Source: Marisa cornuarietis (lineage: Eukaryota; Mollusca; Gastropoda; Architaenioglossa; Ampullariidae). From it: a stretch of 64,000 bases of DNA. Below the pieces are notes generated by a model. That model saw only the letters and a list, made by a program, of their open reading frames with translations. It was not told where the DNA came from and ran no database searches. Location of the stretch: assembly GCA_004794655.1 (NCBI GenBank), contig SMMW01000042.1, positions 1,617,001 through 1,681,000 of the forward strand. The letters run 5' to 3'. How positions within the stretch are numbered: the stretch's first letter is position 1; the number at the start of each line of letters is the position of its first letter. Position numbers and translations under genes: made by a program. Positions 24,701 to 39,700 of the stretch are shown here, one piece after another.

Positions 24701-27700
24701 ATCCAGCTTGGCATTCAACAGAGTATAGGAGGTCTTTCATCAAAACCAGAAAGAGATGTTCTAATGCAGGATTTTGCTGTTGTTGAAGTTGTATTTTTCC
24801 CAAGGTAAGTTCTATCATTTAGAAATGAAAGGGTGCTTCAACAGCTACCAGCTTTCCTATGATTCTGATATAGTTGAGTTTTGTTTGATTGTTTTTCCAT
24901 TCTTGAAATATGTACAGCAAACATCACTATGCACAGAAAGAGGTTACACTTGCATCATCATGTTTATCCACGTTCAAAGTTGGATCTTCTCTCTCATTGA
25001 CTATACTCTTGATGACAAACATATCCATGTACAATCCTGAAGTCTATGTTGTTGATCTACATACTTCTAAATATAAGTCTAGAGGTACAATTATGTCTAT
25101 ATTGACTGAAAAAGACATGGATGATTGATGAGAACTTTTGGAGAGAAACAGAATTCATTATGCTAAGCTATTATTAGCCTAAAGAGTCTGTTGAATGATT
25201 TGTTGTTTTTCAGTGAGGGGAGCAACTTGACTCCTGCACATCATTGTAGTGATTTTCGCTTCAAGACATATGCTCCAATTGCATTTCGTTATTTTCGAGA
25301 TTTATTTGGAATTCAGCCAGAAGATTTCATGGTGAGCATAAAGGAAAAGAAAGTATTAAAGGCTGGTCCAAGCACATAATTTTAAATAATGGTTTAGTTT
25401 GCTAATTTCTCAGCTATTTGCAGATCACAAGTTTGTTACAATTGTTAGAGTTTTGGAGTTTTCCACAAGTTGGCTTGCTGTTATGACTATGACTCAGCTT
25501 GAAAATGGCACCGCTGCTTGCAGCTATTAATGATGACAGAAGTCACAATCAACATGTTAACATCCCTCATTCCCCCACCCCCTTACTCACCCCTCCAAAA
25601 ACACGAAACAAAACATGCACTATTTTGACAAACTAATAAAGTTGCTGAGCTCAGTTCCCCTGAAAGAAACATTGAGCTTAATTTCATTCTTGACTTGGGC
25701 TAGCTTTTGAAAAGAATTTAAGTACCATGTATAATTTTAATATTTTTTTAGAATAATCAGAAAAATGTGTGACTGTTTCTGATTACAGTTTGTGATATGT
25801 TGCAAAATCAACTCAAATTGGAAATAAGCTTTTATGTCCTAATGCATACTTGAAAGCTTATTTACAATTGTGCCGCAAACATGATGAAGATACCATAGTC
25901 TTACAGAAGGTGTACCATATACAGAGGGTTGCAGTCTCTTGATTCTATTACCCAAGTATGCATGAATTTTAAGTATTTTTTAAAAACCATAAATAGTTAA
26001 CTAAACATAAGATTAGAATTAAAAAACTGTAAGGTTGAATGTAAGAGAAATAAACTGTTCCTACCTTATTCCATTGTGAAATTGCACGTTCTTGTAAATC
26101 TAAAGGAAATCAAGTATATCAAATTGTATCTTTAAAAAGAAAGTGTTGATACAGACTTATGCACAATTGATCATCACTGCAATATTTTGTCTAATATTTA
26201 GATTATAATGGTTATACACCATGTAGAAATAAATAAGCATAACTTATGATAAAGAAGAACAGCTTTAGTGTCAGAAATAGACTCAAAAATGATAAATAAT
26301 TACTAATATTTTTGGGTGTGCACTTGTGTTGCAAACATTGTTGAAAAGAAAAGTACACATGAAAAAGTTCAAATCTTCAAGCAATGTCTTCCTGTTCCTA
26401 TGTTAAAGGGTGTAATTCTTTTCAAATAGGATTTACCTAGCCAAATAACTGGATATTTTCCATTGTTGTAGAAAAAAATAATTAAATATGATGGATATGG
26501 ATGGGTGTCTCGGCCTTAATAGGTTTTGATGAGTTAAGGGTACTGAATATTTGACTGATAGAAACTTTGAATCTATTAATGCAAATAAGTACTTCATTGA
26601 AATGTGTTATTATTTCTTTATCTTATTATTTTAAATAATGAAATCTATTATTGACTGAAGGTAAAAAATAGCAATACAAAAGAAGCAGCCATGAGTTGTT
26701 TTCCTTAGTTTTGAACTGAGATAATAAAATAACATTAATAGCTCAGTAACAATAAGTGAATCAAACCACACAAGTCCTTCACACTTGGAAGCTTCAATGA
26801 CATTACAATGATTAAGAACAGCAAGGCATGTCATAAAATGTAGACAGGTAAGAGAAAGACAATGTAAGAAGAGAAAGCATGATGCATCAGGGGGAGGGGG
26901 AAATGATGACGGATAGGTACTCACATACTAGCAATAAAAGACAGTAGAGAGAAAGAAAGGTGTGCTTAAATATTTTAAACCCTTGAATGTGGAAAACAAA
27001 AGACAGATTGAGAGAGAGGAAAGAATTTCAAATAATGGGGGATCGATAAAAGAAAACAAGCATGCTCACACTATTAGAGCCTTTTATAAAGGTACAGATG
27101 GTAGATCAGTATATGCGGAAATCTTGCAACTGTTTGGAAATATAAGTAGGGGAAAAAACATATAGACATTTAATAATAATAATAATGAAGATTTTTATAG
27201 CGCATATTCACACTCATAGAGAGCATGCTCTTAGCGCTTAAAACCGGGAAGAGACATGGACTAAATGGATAGAACACAAGGGACGGAAGAATAAACGACA
27301 GTACTGACAACAAACAGAAAACAAAGAAAACACAAAAAGGCACCAAGTAACAGGAACAGAGAATATAGTGATTCTGCACAGAAAGATGGGTAGAAAAGTA
27401 GCAAGAGCAGAAGGGGGGAGGGTAAGAAGGACTAGCATTGACACACATTTAAGTATAAATTGGTAACCAGTGCAGCTCGCTGATAAGTAGCACAACATGA
27501 CCAGTCTACCACTTCTGAAGATCAGTCTAAGCAGCAGGAAGATGAACTTGGTTTCATGTAATTCATTAATTTAAAAAGTTACCAAGGTTTCTTGGAAAAG
27601 CAGATAACTGCACCGGTGGGATTTCTGTTTTATCAGAAGGCCTTTGGAATTTAAAGGTCAACTCGCTCGCAACATTATTTCTTTATGATCGGGTTAAGTT

Positions 27701-30700
27701 CGTTTTCAAATAATAATTCCCAAAATATGAGTACATAATGTAATTTTAAAGATATAAGCCTTCAAACATCGGCATTCTCACCTGCAACTAGGAAGGCGGG
27801 AAAAAATTACTCTCCTATACTGTAGCGTTCTCTCACGTGATCGAAGTACAGTGGTACCTTAAGATACGAGTTTAATTCGTTCCATGACCGAGCTCGTAAC
27901 TCAGTCAGCACATATGTCAAACGAATTATTCCCATTCAACATAACTGAAATAGAATTAATCCACTCCAGCCCAAGTGGATGCTAGTTCTCTTCTTGAAAT
28001 TGCCGAACCAACCGTGAATTGCCTTAAACGTATCTTCTGCTGCCTTTTCTAAAGTCGATGCTTTCTTCTTCAGGTCGCCGTATAGGCTGCATGCTTTTTC
28101 GCATATTACTGTCTCACCACAGTATTTGTAACAGCGAGTGTGAATGTCTTCAAGTCAAATGAAGAAACATCGCTCAGGTTGTCGTGTTCAAGAAGTGATT
28201 TTGTTCGCTCAAAAAATGAAACAGCTGAATTTAGAATACAGCCCTACAGATTGGAACTTTATTTAGAAGCTTCAAATGAAGTTAAAAATATTTAAATGGT
28301 CCAAACTGTATTCATTCAACAGACTGGTAAGTCAATCAGATCAAAATTTAATGGGCAACAATAGTTACAACTGACTGCTGATAAGGATTTTTTTACAATT
28401 AAAAATATAATGATAGTTTGAAACATGTTTATCGATGTAAAAACTTATTTCTTCCTCATTTAGCTGCATGCAAAATTTTCTATTTGCTTACTGATACTCG
28501 ATCGCACATGTTCCCGTTTAAGCTCCTTATAATATGTTTATCACCCTCAATTCTTTTTTTTTTTCCTTTTTTTTTTTAGCTGTTTCGATCACACACATCA
28601 ATGGTGCCTTCACACTGTCAGTTGTTTTTAGCATTATGCTGGATAAAGATACAACTGATGATGATGTGTTTGTGACTGTCACACTATGTTACTTGTAGAC
28701 CATATCTGGTGTAGAAACCGTCGAGGTTGTATATCTGGTGCTTGATCTACCAGCAGTCGTAGTTGGTTTTAACATCTCATGCTTTTGTATAGTAAGCACT
28801 GCTGTAGGCATAAGATTTCTTCGTTTTACTGAAAGTCCAGGACTTGCTTGTACTGTACGTGACTGGATAACAATCGATTTTGAAACGTTTTGAGCAAATT
28901 CGTGAGTACGGTGTGGGGACCAAGCTCGCATGGCACATTTGAACAAAGTTAATCCACTGGCGTTTGCTGCCATTATCTTGAGGATTTCCTTCATGAGTAC
29001 AAACTAACTCCCTCAGAGTGTCGAAGAGAACATTCAGCAGCAGCACAATGTGTCCTGGTCAGTTTTCTTTTACCAAGGATTGCATCTTTTTTCTTCGACT
29101 TTAGCTTGTGCAAACGGTGATATTTTTAGAAATACGTTCGTTTCCTTACTTCCTGTATTCTAGACAGATCCAGGTGTGCTTTAGAGAAAAATATCAATAT
29201 AAAATCTTTCATGCCTCTCTGTCATAAAAGACTACCAGAACATGTTTCTATGATACTTTATGCTTTGTTTCCAGCAATTTTCGCTGAGCGGTCGTGTTGT
29301 CCTTTAACAAAGCAGATTGGCTAGTTTTTCATTTGCTCTAATCTGACTACACTTGGTTTTGACTTAGCTGTTAGCTTCCCCTTTGATTCTATGAGAGTTC
29401 CATGGTCTTCCAAGAAATGCCACGACAGGCTAGAACGCTTGTTTCCTCCCTGTCTGTGAACGCTTCTAGGTCTAGGGGTCTTTTTGAAAGATTAGAGCAT
29501 AGTATTGGGTATCCTTAATTGGTCATTTGCTGGCTGGAGGCTATTTTTACTAAACAGTGGGAGGTTGCTAATTGTCTTACAACTCTTCCTAAGTCCATGA
29601 TCTCCCTCACTGAAAAGTATGCAGAAGTTTATCCCATGTGATTATTCTTATGATAACTCCCCATTTTCTGCCTGGTTAAGCTCTTAGAAGTGTACCATTT
29701 CTGCACTCTGTCAATAAAATCCCTTATTAGTTACTCACCTTCATCATGAATCTTTATTAAAAGATATTTTTAATTTGATTTGGGTATGTGGCTGCTTCCC
29801 ATCCTTTTGGTAGGAAGATGATGGTGAAGATTCCTCCCCATCTGCAACTAAATTTTTCCTGTTTCTGTCACTTAAAGTCTCTTCCTGAAAATCCTGCATA
29901 CCATGCCATTTTTCATCCCCAGTGAGCTGCCCTATATGTCATTTGTGCCAAGGAGCAGAAACTGTTATCTCCCTTTAGCTTGCCTTGCAAATGGTTGCTC
30001 CATTTTCTCTGTGGAACTTCATGTGATCTTCCTACCTTTTCAGAATGTTCACTGGTCTTGGGACCAGAACTTCTTAATCATTTCTTACGTGCTATCTGTT
30101 CTTCAAGCTGTTCTTTCTCCTTGGTTTGATCACCCTGGTACATTTAATACCATTCTTGTGGTTGTTCTTTGTTGTAAAAAGTTGTTTACACCTGCGGCTG
30201 CTGGCCATGCTGGCATTCCAGACAATGTTCAAGCAAAACAGGCTGCTAAGGCAGCGTACCAGTTGCTGGTTCTTTGTGGTCATTGTTGTCACCCAACTAT
30301 AAGTTCATCCTCACATCCAGTATAACTTATGCTCCATCCTTCTCCTCCATCCTTCTCCTCTTATCTATTTTGTTCTGCAGGAGTAGGTTTGCAGATTTTG
30401 GGTAAGGCGCACCTATGTCACATATCCTTACTGCTTATGAGATGAACCCCTTCCAGTTTGTCCTTGGTGTCAGGGACACTTTATTGTGATAAATGTCTTA
30501 GTCATGTATCCCAGCCTTCAGGGGTTTGCAAACAGTTCTTTCAGTTAAGTCTTTGCTTTTACTGTTGAGGTCCATCCCACCAGCAGCCATTTCATTTTTG
30601 AAAGCTGTAAACTTTACTTTCAGTTTTCAGATGTTTTGATTATTTTAAGGCCTAGTTCTAAATGGTGTCTTGCATATCTTTCCACAGACTGTTTTCCCTT

Positions 30701-33700
30701 TTGTGCCTTCTGCATGATACATGTTTTCTTGGTTCATATTGTCAGTTGGTTTTATTGGTATATCATTGGGTGATTTCTACAGAATTTATTTAATAAACAT
30801 GAACATTTCTTGCCTCGATACAGCTTTTGTATTTGCCACAGTGATAAACACTAACAATAAAAATATTAAGTAGAATACACCTATGCTACATATTCTTAAC
30901 TTTTAGGGGGTGTCCCTCCAGTTCATCCTTGATAAAAAGATCTTTTACTGTGATACCTATTTTATATCCAGTGGTTTTGACAGGTTGCTTCCTTGAGGTC
31001 TCTGCTATCCATATCATTTGCTGCTGCTGTTACCTATTTTCTAGCTGATAATTTATATTCTCAGGTTTTTCTGTCAACTTAAAATATTAGTTGATGGGGG
31101 AAGGGAGTGTGCCATTCAGTGACTTTTTCACACTTTGCATAGCTTTTTTTTGGCCTCACTTCTCTTGCAGTCTTCCTTTACATGCATGAAGGCATTACTA
31201 GCAATGATGATCCCATCCTTGGTCAGGGATTGAATAAAGATAGTGGGGTTGGCCCATCTTGTCCAGCAAGTTAAAAGTTACAAAAAGGTCTTTATCTGGC
31301 AGTCTACATTTGTCATCCTCTTTGAAATATGATAGAAGGGATTTTTTCCTTACATGGACAAATGCTTCCCCCTTTTGATCTATTTCACTCTCAAAAGGAT
31401 GTATTTCATATCCTATGATCAAGAATTTGTTGCTGCAGATCAGATGGGTTTCTTTGGATACAACAAAGACAGTCTGATGGGATTAAAAGAATTGCTGGGG
31501 TTTGAATGTTTAGGTTTGCAACCTCTCTGTATTCCAAATGCCTGATGTGTAGCGATTCTGCCCTGGTCCAGAAAACAGGATCCAATGTGCAGTCAGTTGG
31601 CTGAGGGTGGGCCTCTTGAAATATTTGGGCCCACCATTCATGTAACTAGCAACATGGATATCAGTGAACAGATAACTTAAAACTGGCTGAAGCAGAGATG
31701 TGTTTCAGACACCCTGGTAACCAGTTTTCTACATAGGTTAGTACTGGTGTAATCTAGCATGGCCTCAACAGTACATTATCATCATGCAATGACTTCCTCT
31801 CACGCTGTTTACAGTACCTTTATCACTTCATACCTTCATCCAGTGCTTTACGTTCTACTCTTGTACTTCATCTTCATGTTGTTCAGTGTGCCTATATGTT
31901 CTACCGTCCACTGTCTGCTATCTTTAATTTATCATTATTGGTCTGCGCAGAGAGTGCGATCTATCTTGGTTGTGATGCTGCATCATAAGTTAACATTATT
32001 ATTATTATTATTATTCAGCCTTTTAGGCTCTTAACTAAATCAAGCTAACCACATGAACAAGCTTGCCCAGTCTTCATTCTTTTGAACAGCTTTGGGACAT
32101 GTTAAGCCATTAATTTGTAGAAACCATCCTCAGGCCCCATCCACAAGTATAAGTTCTCTGAGAGAAGATTCAAGATTCTAGCAGAACTAAAAAACAGTCT
32201 CAGAACATTTCTTATTATCAGGAGTTCATGCATTTAGATGGAATATTAAATTTGCCGGTAAATGCTTTAAATAAATGTTCATAAAATAATGTGGTTGCAG
32301 GTTTTTTTTTTAGTGATATTAACGTACAGGTCACATCAAGAATAATGGTTGATTGTTGCTTTGTTTCTAGGTTTCACTGTGTGATGAACCACTTTCTGAG
32401 CTGTCAAATCCAGGAGCAAGTGGATCTATCTTCTACACAACTCATGATGATGAGTTCATCATTAAAACTGTTCAGCACAAAGAAGCAGATTTTTTGCAGA
32501 AACTTCTTCCAGGATACTTTCTGGTTAGTGAAGATAATATTAGTAAATGATTTCATTAACTCTTTGGAGACACAAGGACTATATTGAGCTAGCTACCTTT
32601 GAATGCATCAAACTACAGAAGAAAACATTGTATGATATTGAGTATCATAGTATGTTAATTAACATTTAAGAAAACAACACCTGGTACAGAAGTAATCATT
32701 TTCAAGAATAACATTTTCCTTCATGCAAATGTTGAAAGTGTAACAAAATTGAAGTTCATGACATTATTGTAATAATTCGTCAGAGCTTAGATTGATATAT
32801 ATATATATGTGTGTAAAGACACTACTCAGATGTAACTTCAGTATATGCTACTGTCAAGTATTTAATGCTAATTGCAAATTATATTGCTCTTCATTAAAAA
32901 AAGTTAAGCAGTTTTTGAACACTAAGATAGATATAAAATGTATTTTATTTCTAAAAATATAGTAAAATCAGTAAATCTTTTGGTCATACTTTGGATGTTT
33001 AAGAATTAAATAGACTTAAACTTATTTTCACTTACTGAAGGCTCATATTAAGTGATGCTTACATGGATACATAAACATTTCAAATTACAAGCAGCGCATT
33101 ACAGCACTAAGACATGAATCCTATGGATTGTTCAATTAATAGAAAAACCAGAGATGTTGTTCAGTAAGAGGTCACTGTTTTCACAGTGCAAGATGTTTAT
33201 TACTGTGGCTCTACAGTACAGACAGTCCATTATTTCACATGCAAAAATAGATTAATCAGTACTCTGGAGAGTTTTGATTGTAAATCAGATAGGTGGTTCC
33301 ATTGCCACCATGCAGAGGAAAAAGACCACACTGTATTCAAATGCAAAAACACAGGGCCAGTACTTTGTTATTCTCTGGTGATTTTCACAAAAAAAGGAAA
33401 TTAGACCACTAGTGGAAAAGGTCTACCAGAAAGGGTAAAACCAGAAATGAAGAACAAAGGCTACAGGCAAGGAAAACCAGTCCAAGCCTCTCGAGAATCT
33501 TAGCCAAACAAGAGTTTAGAAAATCACAGCATAACACAGAAAAGCACAAAATAAACAGCTGGCCTCAAGCCAAAAAGACAAAGGAATATCAGTCCTGAAT
33601 CTTTAGGCAAATTATTTAAATACCTATAGCATTACTATATTGTTGAATAAGTTTGGAAAGATCATAGTTACCTATAATTAAAAAAAAACTAATAAAATAA

Positions 33701-36700
33701 GCTTGCAAAGTATGCAATTAAAATATTGTTTTTTTAAATCACATTTTAGAGTTTGTAAAAAACATTTTTTTAATTGATACATTTGTAAAATTAGTGATAA
33801 AGTGATTATTGATGACTTGCGAGCTTCTGTGACTAACATGTGTCAGTTTCTTTTTGTTTCTTTCATGCAGTAGGGTTTTTACTTTTGAGGTGTTTAATCA
33901 CAAGCAATTTCTAATGACACATCAATCAGTTCTAGCTGATATAAATATGCTTTAGACAGAAGTGTGTGTTTGGTCATAATTGTCAGTCTGTCTTTGTTCT
34001 ATCACTGACAGAAACTGAGCAACTGTTACGTTTCCCTATACATGTATTAAAGAATCTCACATGTGTATCCAGCAACAGATGCAAGTGGTTGAACTGACTT
34101 GAAGTGGACTCAAAAGGCTGTATCCCCCAGAAAAAAGTTAAATGTGCTTGTTTGATTTTGACGGGGAATCCACAGGCAGCATGAAGAAAATACTTAATGA
34201 GTAATAGCGCTGAAGAAATAAAGTAAAACGTGAAAAATAGTGTAAAGTTAACAAAATATGACCATTATTACTTATAATAAGACTTTTCACGTTAAATATT
34301 TTCAACTCCTTGGGTACGTTACCTTGAGATTGATATTGCTACTCTGATGCATATGAAATTCCCTCAGTTTCTACCAAAAAATTGTGGCTAATGACACTTC
34401 ATAGGCAAACAAAATAAAATTATAATTAAAGTTCAAAATTTGCAAATATTTCCTACCTGAATCCCTTTTGACTTACTGCTTTTTGTAAATTGAAAAGAAA
34501 CTAGCCGTATATATTGTACTTCACAAAAAAATTTTTTCAAGCAGAATGGTCATAATCATGTGCAATGATGAATTTAATAGAGATGTAAAATCCTGATGAT
34601 TTTTTTCACCAGTTAGTGTAAAAATTACAGTATAATGCATCTTTATTGTCTGATTCTTTTCACAACAGAGACAGATATTGGGAGCTTACATAAGTACCAC
34701 CTGCAAAGTCACAAGTATCTTCTGCAACACTTATTTCATAGTTATTTAGCAATGACACATCCAGATTTTCTTGGTATTCATCAGTTTCCATGGGAGTTTG
34801 TCCATTGTCATTACTTCCATCTTCCATTTTCACTGGTTAAGAGAGTCTGTCGAGGGTAACTAGTGGATGTGAAACTCCTGAAGCCAAGTGTAAATGGCCC
34901 TACTGCCATGTAGTAATCGTGGGAAAGACAAAGGATAAGGGAGTAAACCCCCCCTACAGCAAATCACGATGCTGACATGGCATCAGTGAGCACAGGCTTT
35001 CCATGATGGGTGCCACCAGGTCCAGAGAAAGAACCATGGTTAAAGAACAAAAACAAAATATCATGCATAATTGATTGGGGGCAGTGGAAAGTACGATATT
35101 AAAATGAAGTTTCCTATAAAATGTCAAGAGAAGGAGCTTCCACTGGAACATCTGCACAGTACACCAGCACAACAAAGTGAAAAATCACCGTTGAGCTAGA
35201 ACAATACCAGTGAGACATTGTGGGATTGGCAGAGGTCAGATGACCAGGTTTTAACAATATGGTAGTGAATGAAGAACTGCCGGCTCAGATACAGGAGGTG
35301 TTGTAAGGTTCCATTTGTTCTCGAAAGTTTTGTGATAGTAATCTCACTCATTCTGGATACTTTTTATGGATGGTTTTGATTTAGGATGATATAAGCTCAC
35401 TAAAGTGACTTTACAACAATTTTTTTTTACATACCCCTTTGATAAGCTCTTAGCGTTTGGTCTTTCCCAGTCAGACTGCTTTTGAATCCTTGACATCCTT
35501 TTTCAACACCCCCAAAGAGTCAATGATCACCTCTTCGACATACTGGTGCTCAGTATGGAGACACCACAAGGTTGTATCCCCACTCTATTCCTTTTCTGCG
35601 TTATCAACGACTTGTGTCTCAGCTCATGGATCAATTCAGATGGTGAAGTTTGCCAATGACACCAGCTTACTACATACTGCCAGGAAGTGGATCACCTGGT
35701 GGCTTGGTGCAGTGATGATGATCTACAGCTCATTGTTTCTAAAACCAAAGAGATGATAGTTGATTTCTGCAGAAAAAGAAGTCCTGTTGAGCCTGGTGAG
35801 GCCATTGAGGAGGTCGATCATTTCATGTTTCTGGGATCCACCATCTCAAATGATCTCAGTTGGGGAAACGATAGGTGTTGCTTATGAAAAAAGCTTAACA
35901 ACGCCTTTACTTTTTGTGCCAGCTGAAAAAATTTGGCCTAAGAAAGGATATTCTGGCCCAGTTTTACTGGGTGGTGATTGAGAGCGTACTTACATTTTTA
36001 ATCACCAGCTAGTATGGCAGTACCGCCCAAAAAACCAGAAAGTCCTACTCGGGTGGTGCATGCAGAATGATCTAACCCAGCGTTTCTCAACCTTTTACTT
36101 GTGACGCCCCCCCAGATGAATAAAGGTACGTCCGCGCGCCCCCCTTAGCCACTAATACCTATATGAGATATGAGAAAATGACCGCCTTTGCGGCCCCCTT
36201 TTCAGCAGCTTGCGCCCCCCTTGGGGGGCACGCCCCCCAGGTTGAGAACCGCGGATCTAACCCTTGTATTCTTAATCTACACACAGTGCAGTATGTGCAG
36301 GGTGCACAAGACTGGCTGACGCATCCTACTTGTCAGGACCAATAATAGTTGAATGTCTTTTTGTACTATGTGAGGGTCATGTTTAGTGCTAAGTGTGTGA
36401 GCAGACATCCATATGTGCTTTTTGCATTTATTTTTGAAATAATAAATGAAGATGGTATCGGTGACTCTGAAATGTGTGGATAGTGTATAGTGTATGTGAA
36501 AGAAAGAGAGTGAGGGAGAGAGAGAAAGCAAGAAAGAGATAATGTGTGTGTGTATATTTACATGTGTATGTGGAAGAAATAATTTTTTGGGTGTATAAAT
36601 AATAGTGCAAGTAGTAGCGTCTGCAGATGTGGGTGTGTGATTGATATTTGCCAAGTAAGTGGTGGCCATAATCAAGTCAAATTCTTCGAGTATGTCTCTT

Positions 36701-39700
36701 GGCAAATAAATGAATTCTTCTAAATTGCAAACAATCTACAATGGTAAAAACTCATTTTAAGCTGTTTTGTGACATACAATTATCTTTCTATAGTTTTTCG
36801 AAAATGTGGCAACTTAAAGGAGACAAGTAAAGGAACCATATTGCCACAATATGGTCTGCCAGAATGGCCATTCAGCATTAGTGAATGATTAGTGCTGCTC
36901 CTTTGACACAAGGGAAACCAGAAAAGGCAGACTGCTAACTTACAAAGCTAAAGCTTACACAAGCCTGATGATAATGTATATTTACTTTCCACACTAGAAG
37001 TGGTTTTTATGCATTATTTTACTTTCCACACTAGAAGTGGTTTTTTATGCATTATTTTAAAAGTTAGCGATGCTTTGGATATGACATTGCTAGACAGCTA
37101 CCTACCCTACAGATAGCTGTCTATCGTGTTTAACTTGAATCTGATCTATAATTTGGGAATTTTTTATCTTCCAGAACATCAGCCAGAACAAAAGAACACT
37201 TCTACCAAAATTTTATGGCCTCTACTGTTACCAGGTAAGTTTTACTATTGTGTTGAAAATAATACATCACAACCATTTCTGGCAGCATCAGTTACTTAGT
37301 ATAGGTTTACATTCCTCCTTATCAGCGTCTCAACAAAAACTAGCATAACTGGCAGAAGTAAATCTCTAGACAAAGATAAAAAGATATGATCTAATAAACT
37401 GATCAAGGATGATAGCTTTTGATTATTATAGTCTACCTCAGAAAAATTTAGTCAAATATCTGGGAGTATTTTAAAACAATCTTATGTCTAGACCATTCTT
37501 ATGCACACCTACAGACAATTCATCTGTGATTGAGCAGCTGGACTGCAAATAGCACAAACAATTTTAGATGCCTATTGCTTCTACATACAGGCATACCATA
37601 ATGTTTACTTGAACTTAACACGAAGTCTCCCGGTAGTACATGTTCAGGTATTGACAAAATGCAGGAAGCTTTTCTATTTGCTGATCACAAACAAAAAGAA
37701 GCTAAATCCAACTGCTTGATATCAATTATCTTAAAATGGCTACTTGAATGAATGCTGGTGGTACAAAGGGAAGTAAGAAAAGACACACTGTTCGAAAGTG
37801 ATTGACTTGTGGTTGTCATAGATTTCAGTTCATTGTTTTCAGCACACAATGTAAACACTCTTGGACTGTATCTCAGCTAGTACTGTTTTACTGCTGTTTA
37901 GTAAGTGAGGAATAAAGTTGAAGTGACTGTCACAAAATGCGAAGGAATCATAAAAAATTGTGCATTATTGCTGTGTATGCAGTGGTTATTGCAGAAATTA
38001 ATAACTGATGCTAAAAGCAGTTTCCTTAAATTGCTTTTCAGCAAATGAAAAAAATAATGTCATGGTTCCTGGATTTTAGATAACAACATCTCTACCAATG
38101 TAGGGTCAAGGGTCTGGGTCAAGGAATGTTTTAGTAAAACTGACAAGATGCCATGTGCTACAGGAAAAGATGGCCCATAATGACAAAGCATTACAGAGAA
38201 CATTTGAATGTAGCCTTTGAATCAAAGTGACAAATGTGATGTGGAAGAAAGTTCCACTGCTTAGCAGCACAGAGGGAGAAATTGGGTTGTCCATATGTGA
38301 CTGTCTTTGTGGGAGGGAGGGATAGAATGCGGGGTCTGATGAGGAGCGAAGATTTCTTCGAGCAGGAGTGTGGACAGACGAAATTTCAGTAAAGTAGTAG
38401 TAGGGGGAGTAGCCATCAAAGAATCCATAGCATAAAGTTAAGGTAAGGATGCAACAGAGAAGAAGTCCAATATTGTATGTTGTCAGACAGCGTTTCTCAT
38501 TTCCAGACACACAAAAAACCCTAGTATTAGTGCTACTTGCTGGGATACAGATTTGTGGAGTAATTGGAGCAATAGTGAAGCACTCAGGAATTGAACAAGC
38601 CTGCAGTGCTGCATGTCAGAATATCAATAATAAAGCTTGTGAATAATGCCAGATTAAAAACATACCTTCTAAAAGAAAGTATCTATATACATACTTTCCA
38701 CCAATCTTCCTCCATATTTTTATTAAAAAAAAATCCCTTTCATCCTTCTGTCATTAATATTTTAAGTCTATAGAATCTGACAGAATGCAGTCAGTTGGAA
38801 TTTGTAATTCCTTAATTTAAGATATTGCAGTGGAACTAGGGATATAAAATTTTGCCAATTTATGCAGACAAGATTGTTTTTGTGTCCGATTACATTTTTT
38901 AGTGGCAAATTTTAAGCTAATTCACATCCTCGGTACCTGCCAGCTTGGCAGAATGCTTGTTAGTATCAAGGGAAATCAATCTGTCAGATGCAGACAGATG
39001 GGAATTAAGGGAAGATAAGAACCTACCTGGTGGAACCAAGATAGTCTCTATAATGGAAAAGCATGTGGTTATTGTGGAAAATCTGTATGAACACAGCCAT
39101 AATTCATTGATTGATGTAACATTCCCCCAACTATTTAATAACTTTGACATGCTGTTAAAAATAGTCCAGTTTCCTACAGATTACTCTCAAAACTTCTCTT
39201 TCTTTAATGAAATAATTACAATTTTCACTGTGAATTTTTCATCATGTTGTGAAAAAAAAATGTTTTATGTAGACACTTGAATCTGTACATGTGAGAACTG
39301 AAAAAAATGCAGATTCACCATTCAATGAAAAACAATTATCCTTCACTATTTGAAAATAGATTTCACAAAAAAGCAAGGACATCTGCTGTAGGTAGGCAAA
39401 GAAACAGACTTTGCCTTGAAAACCACTGTTTACATCCATATCCAGCAGGGATTCGATAGTCAGAATCTGTTTTGTTACAAATCAATCAAAACAGACCAGC
39501 TCTATTTAGAGGTCCTGCGCAGAACAGGTTTTACTGTATTGTGCAACAACAACTGCTGGCACAGTGCAAATAATGAACTGACAGGGAAAAAGTGTACATT
39601 TCAAAGTTTCAGTCACTTGTGGATCTGATCCATTACCGCTAGAGTATGTAGCTATTGAGTTTTGCCAGGAAAAAGTTATCAGTTTTAGTCAGCTGTGGAA

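Larger units (their letters stand above)
25332..32370 (+). other. Intron 5
   Basis: 7.0 kb. The first 1.8 kb is plain AT-rich DNA. Then come LINE D copy 5 (27173), a Tigger remnant (27849), a THAP pseudogene (28770), LINE E copies 2 and 3 (29880, 30800) and LINE B copy 2 (31755). Sequence at 31130-31750 is unassigned. Confidence 0.8.
32524..37174 (+). other. Intron 6
   Basis: 4.65 kb. Mostly AT-rich; contains a Rex-like LINE with nested hAT at 35455-36720 and a 37-bp tandem duplication at 36981-37058. Sequence at 34860-35300 is less AT-rich and unassigned; it may be more LINE. Confidence 0.8.

Noticed and set aside
29903..30325. 140-codon plus-strand ORF as a gene
   Set aside because: It is decayed LINE ORF2; the GHAGIP RNase H motif is clear.
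31198..31545. 74- and 63-codon frames on opposite strands
   Set aside because: No motif recognised; probably more retrotransposon debris.
36277..36705. 142-codon minus-strand ORF
   Set aside because: Made of GA/TG-rich low-complexity sequence in the 3' region of the Rex-like LINE; composition explains it.
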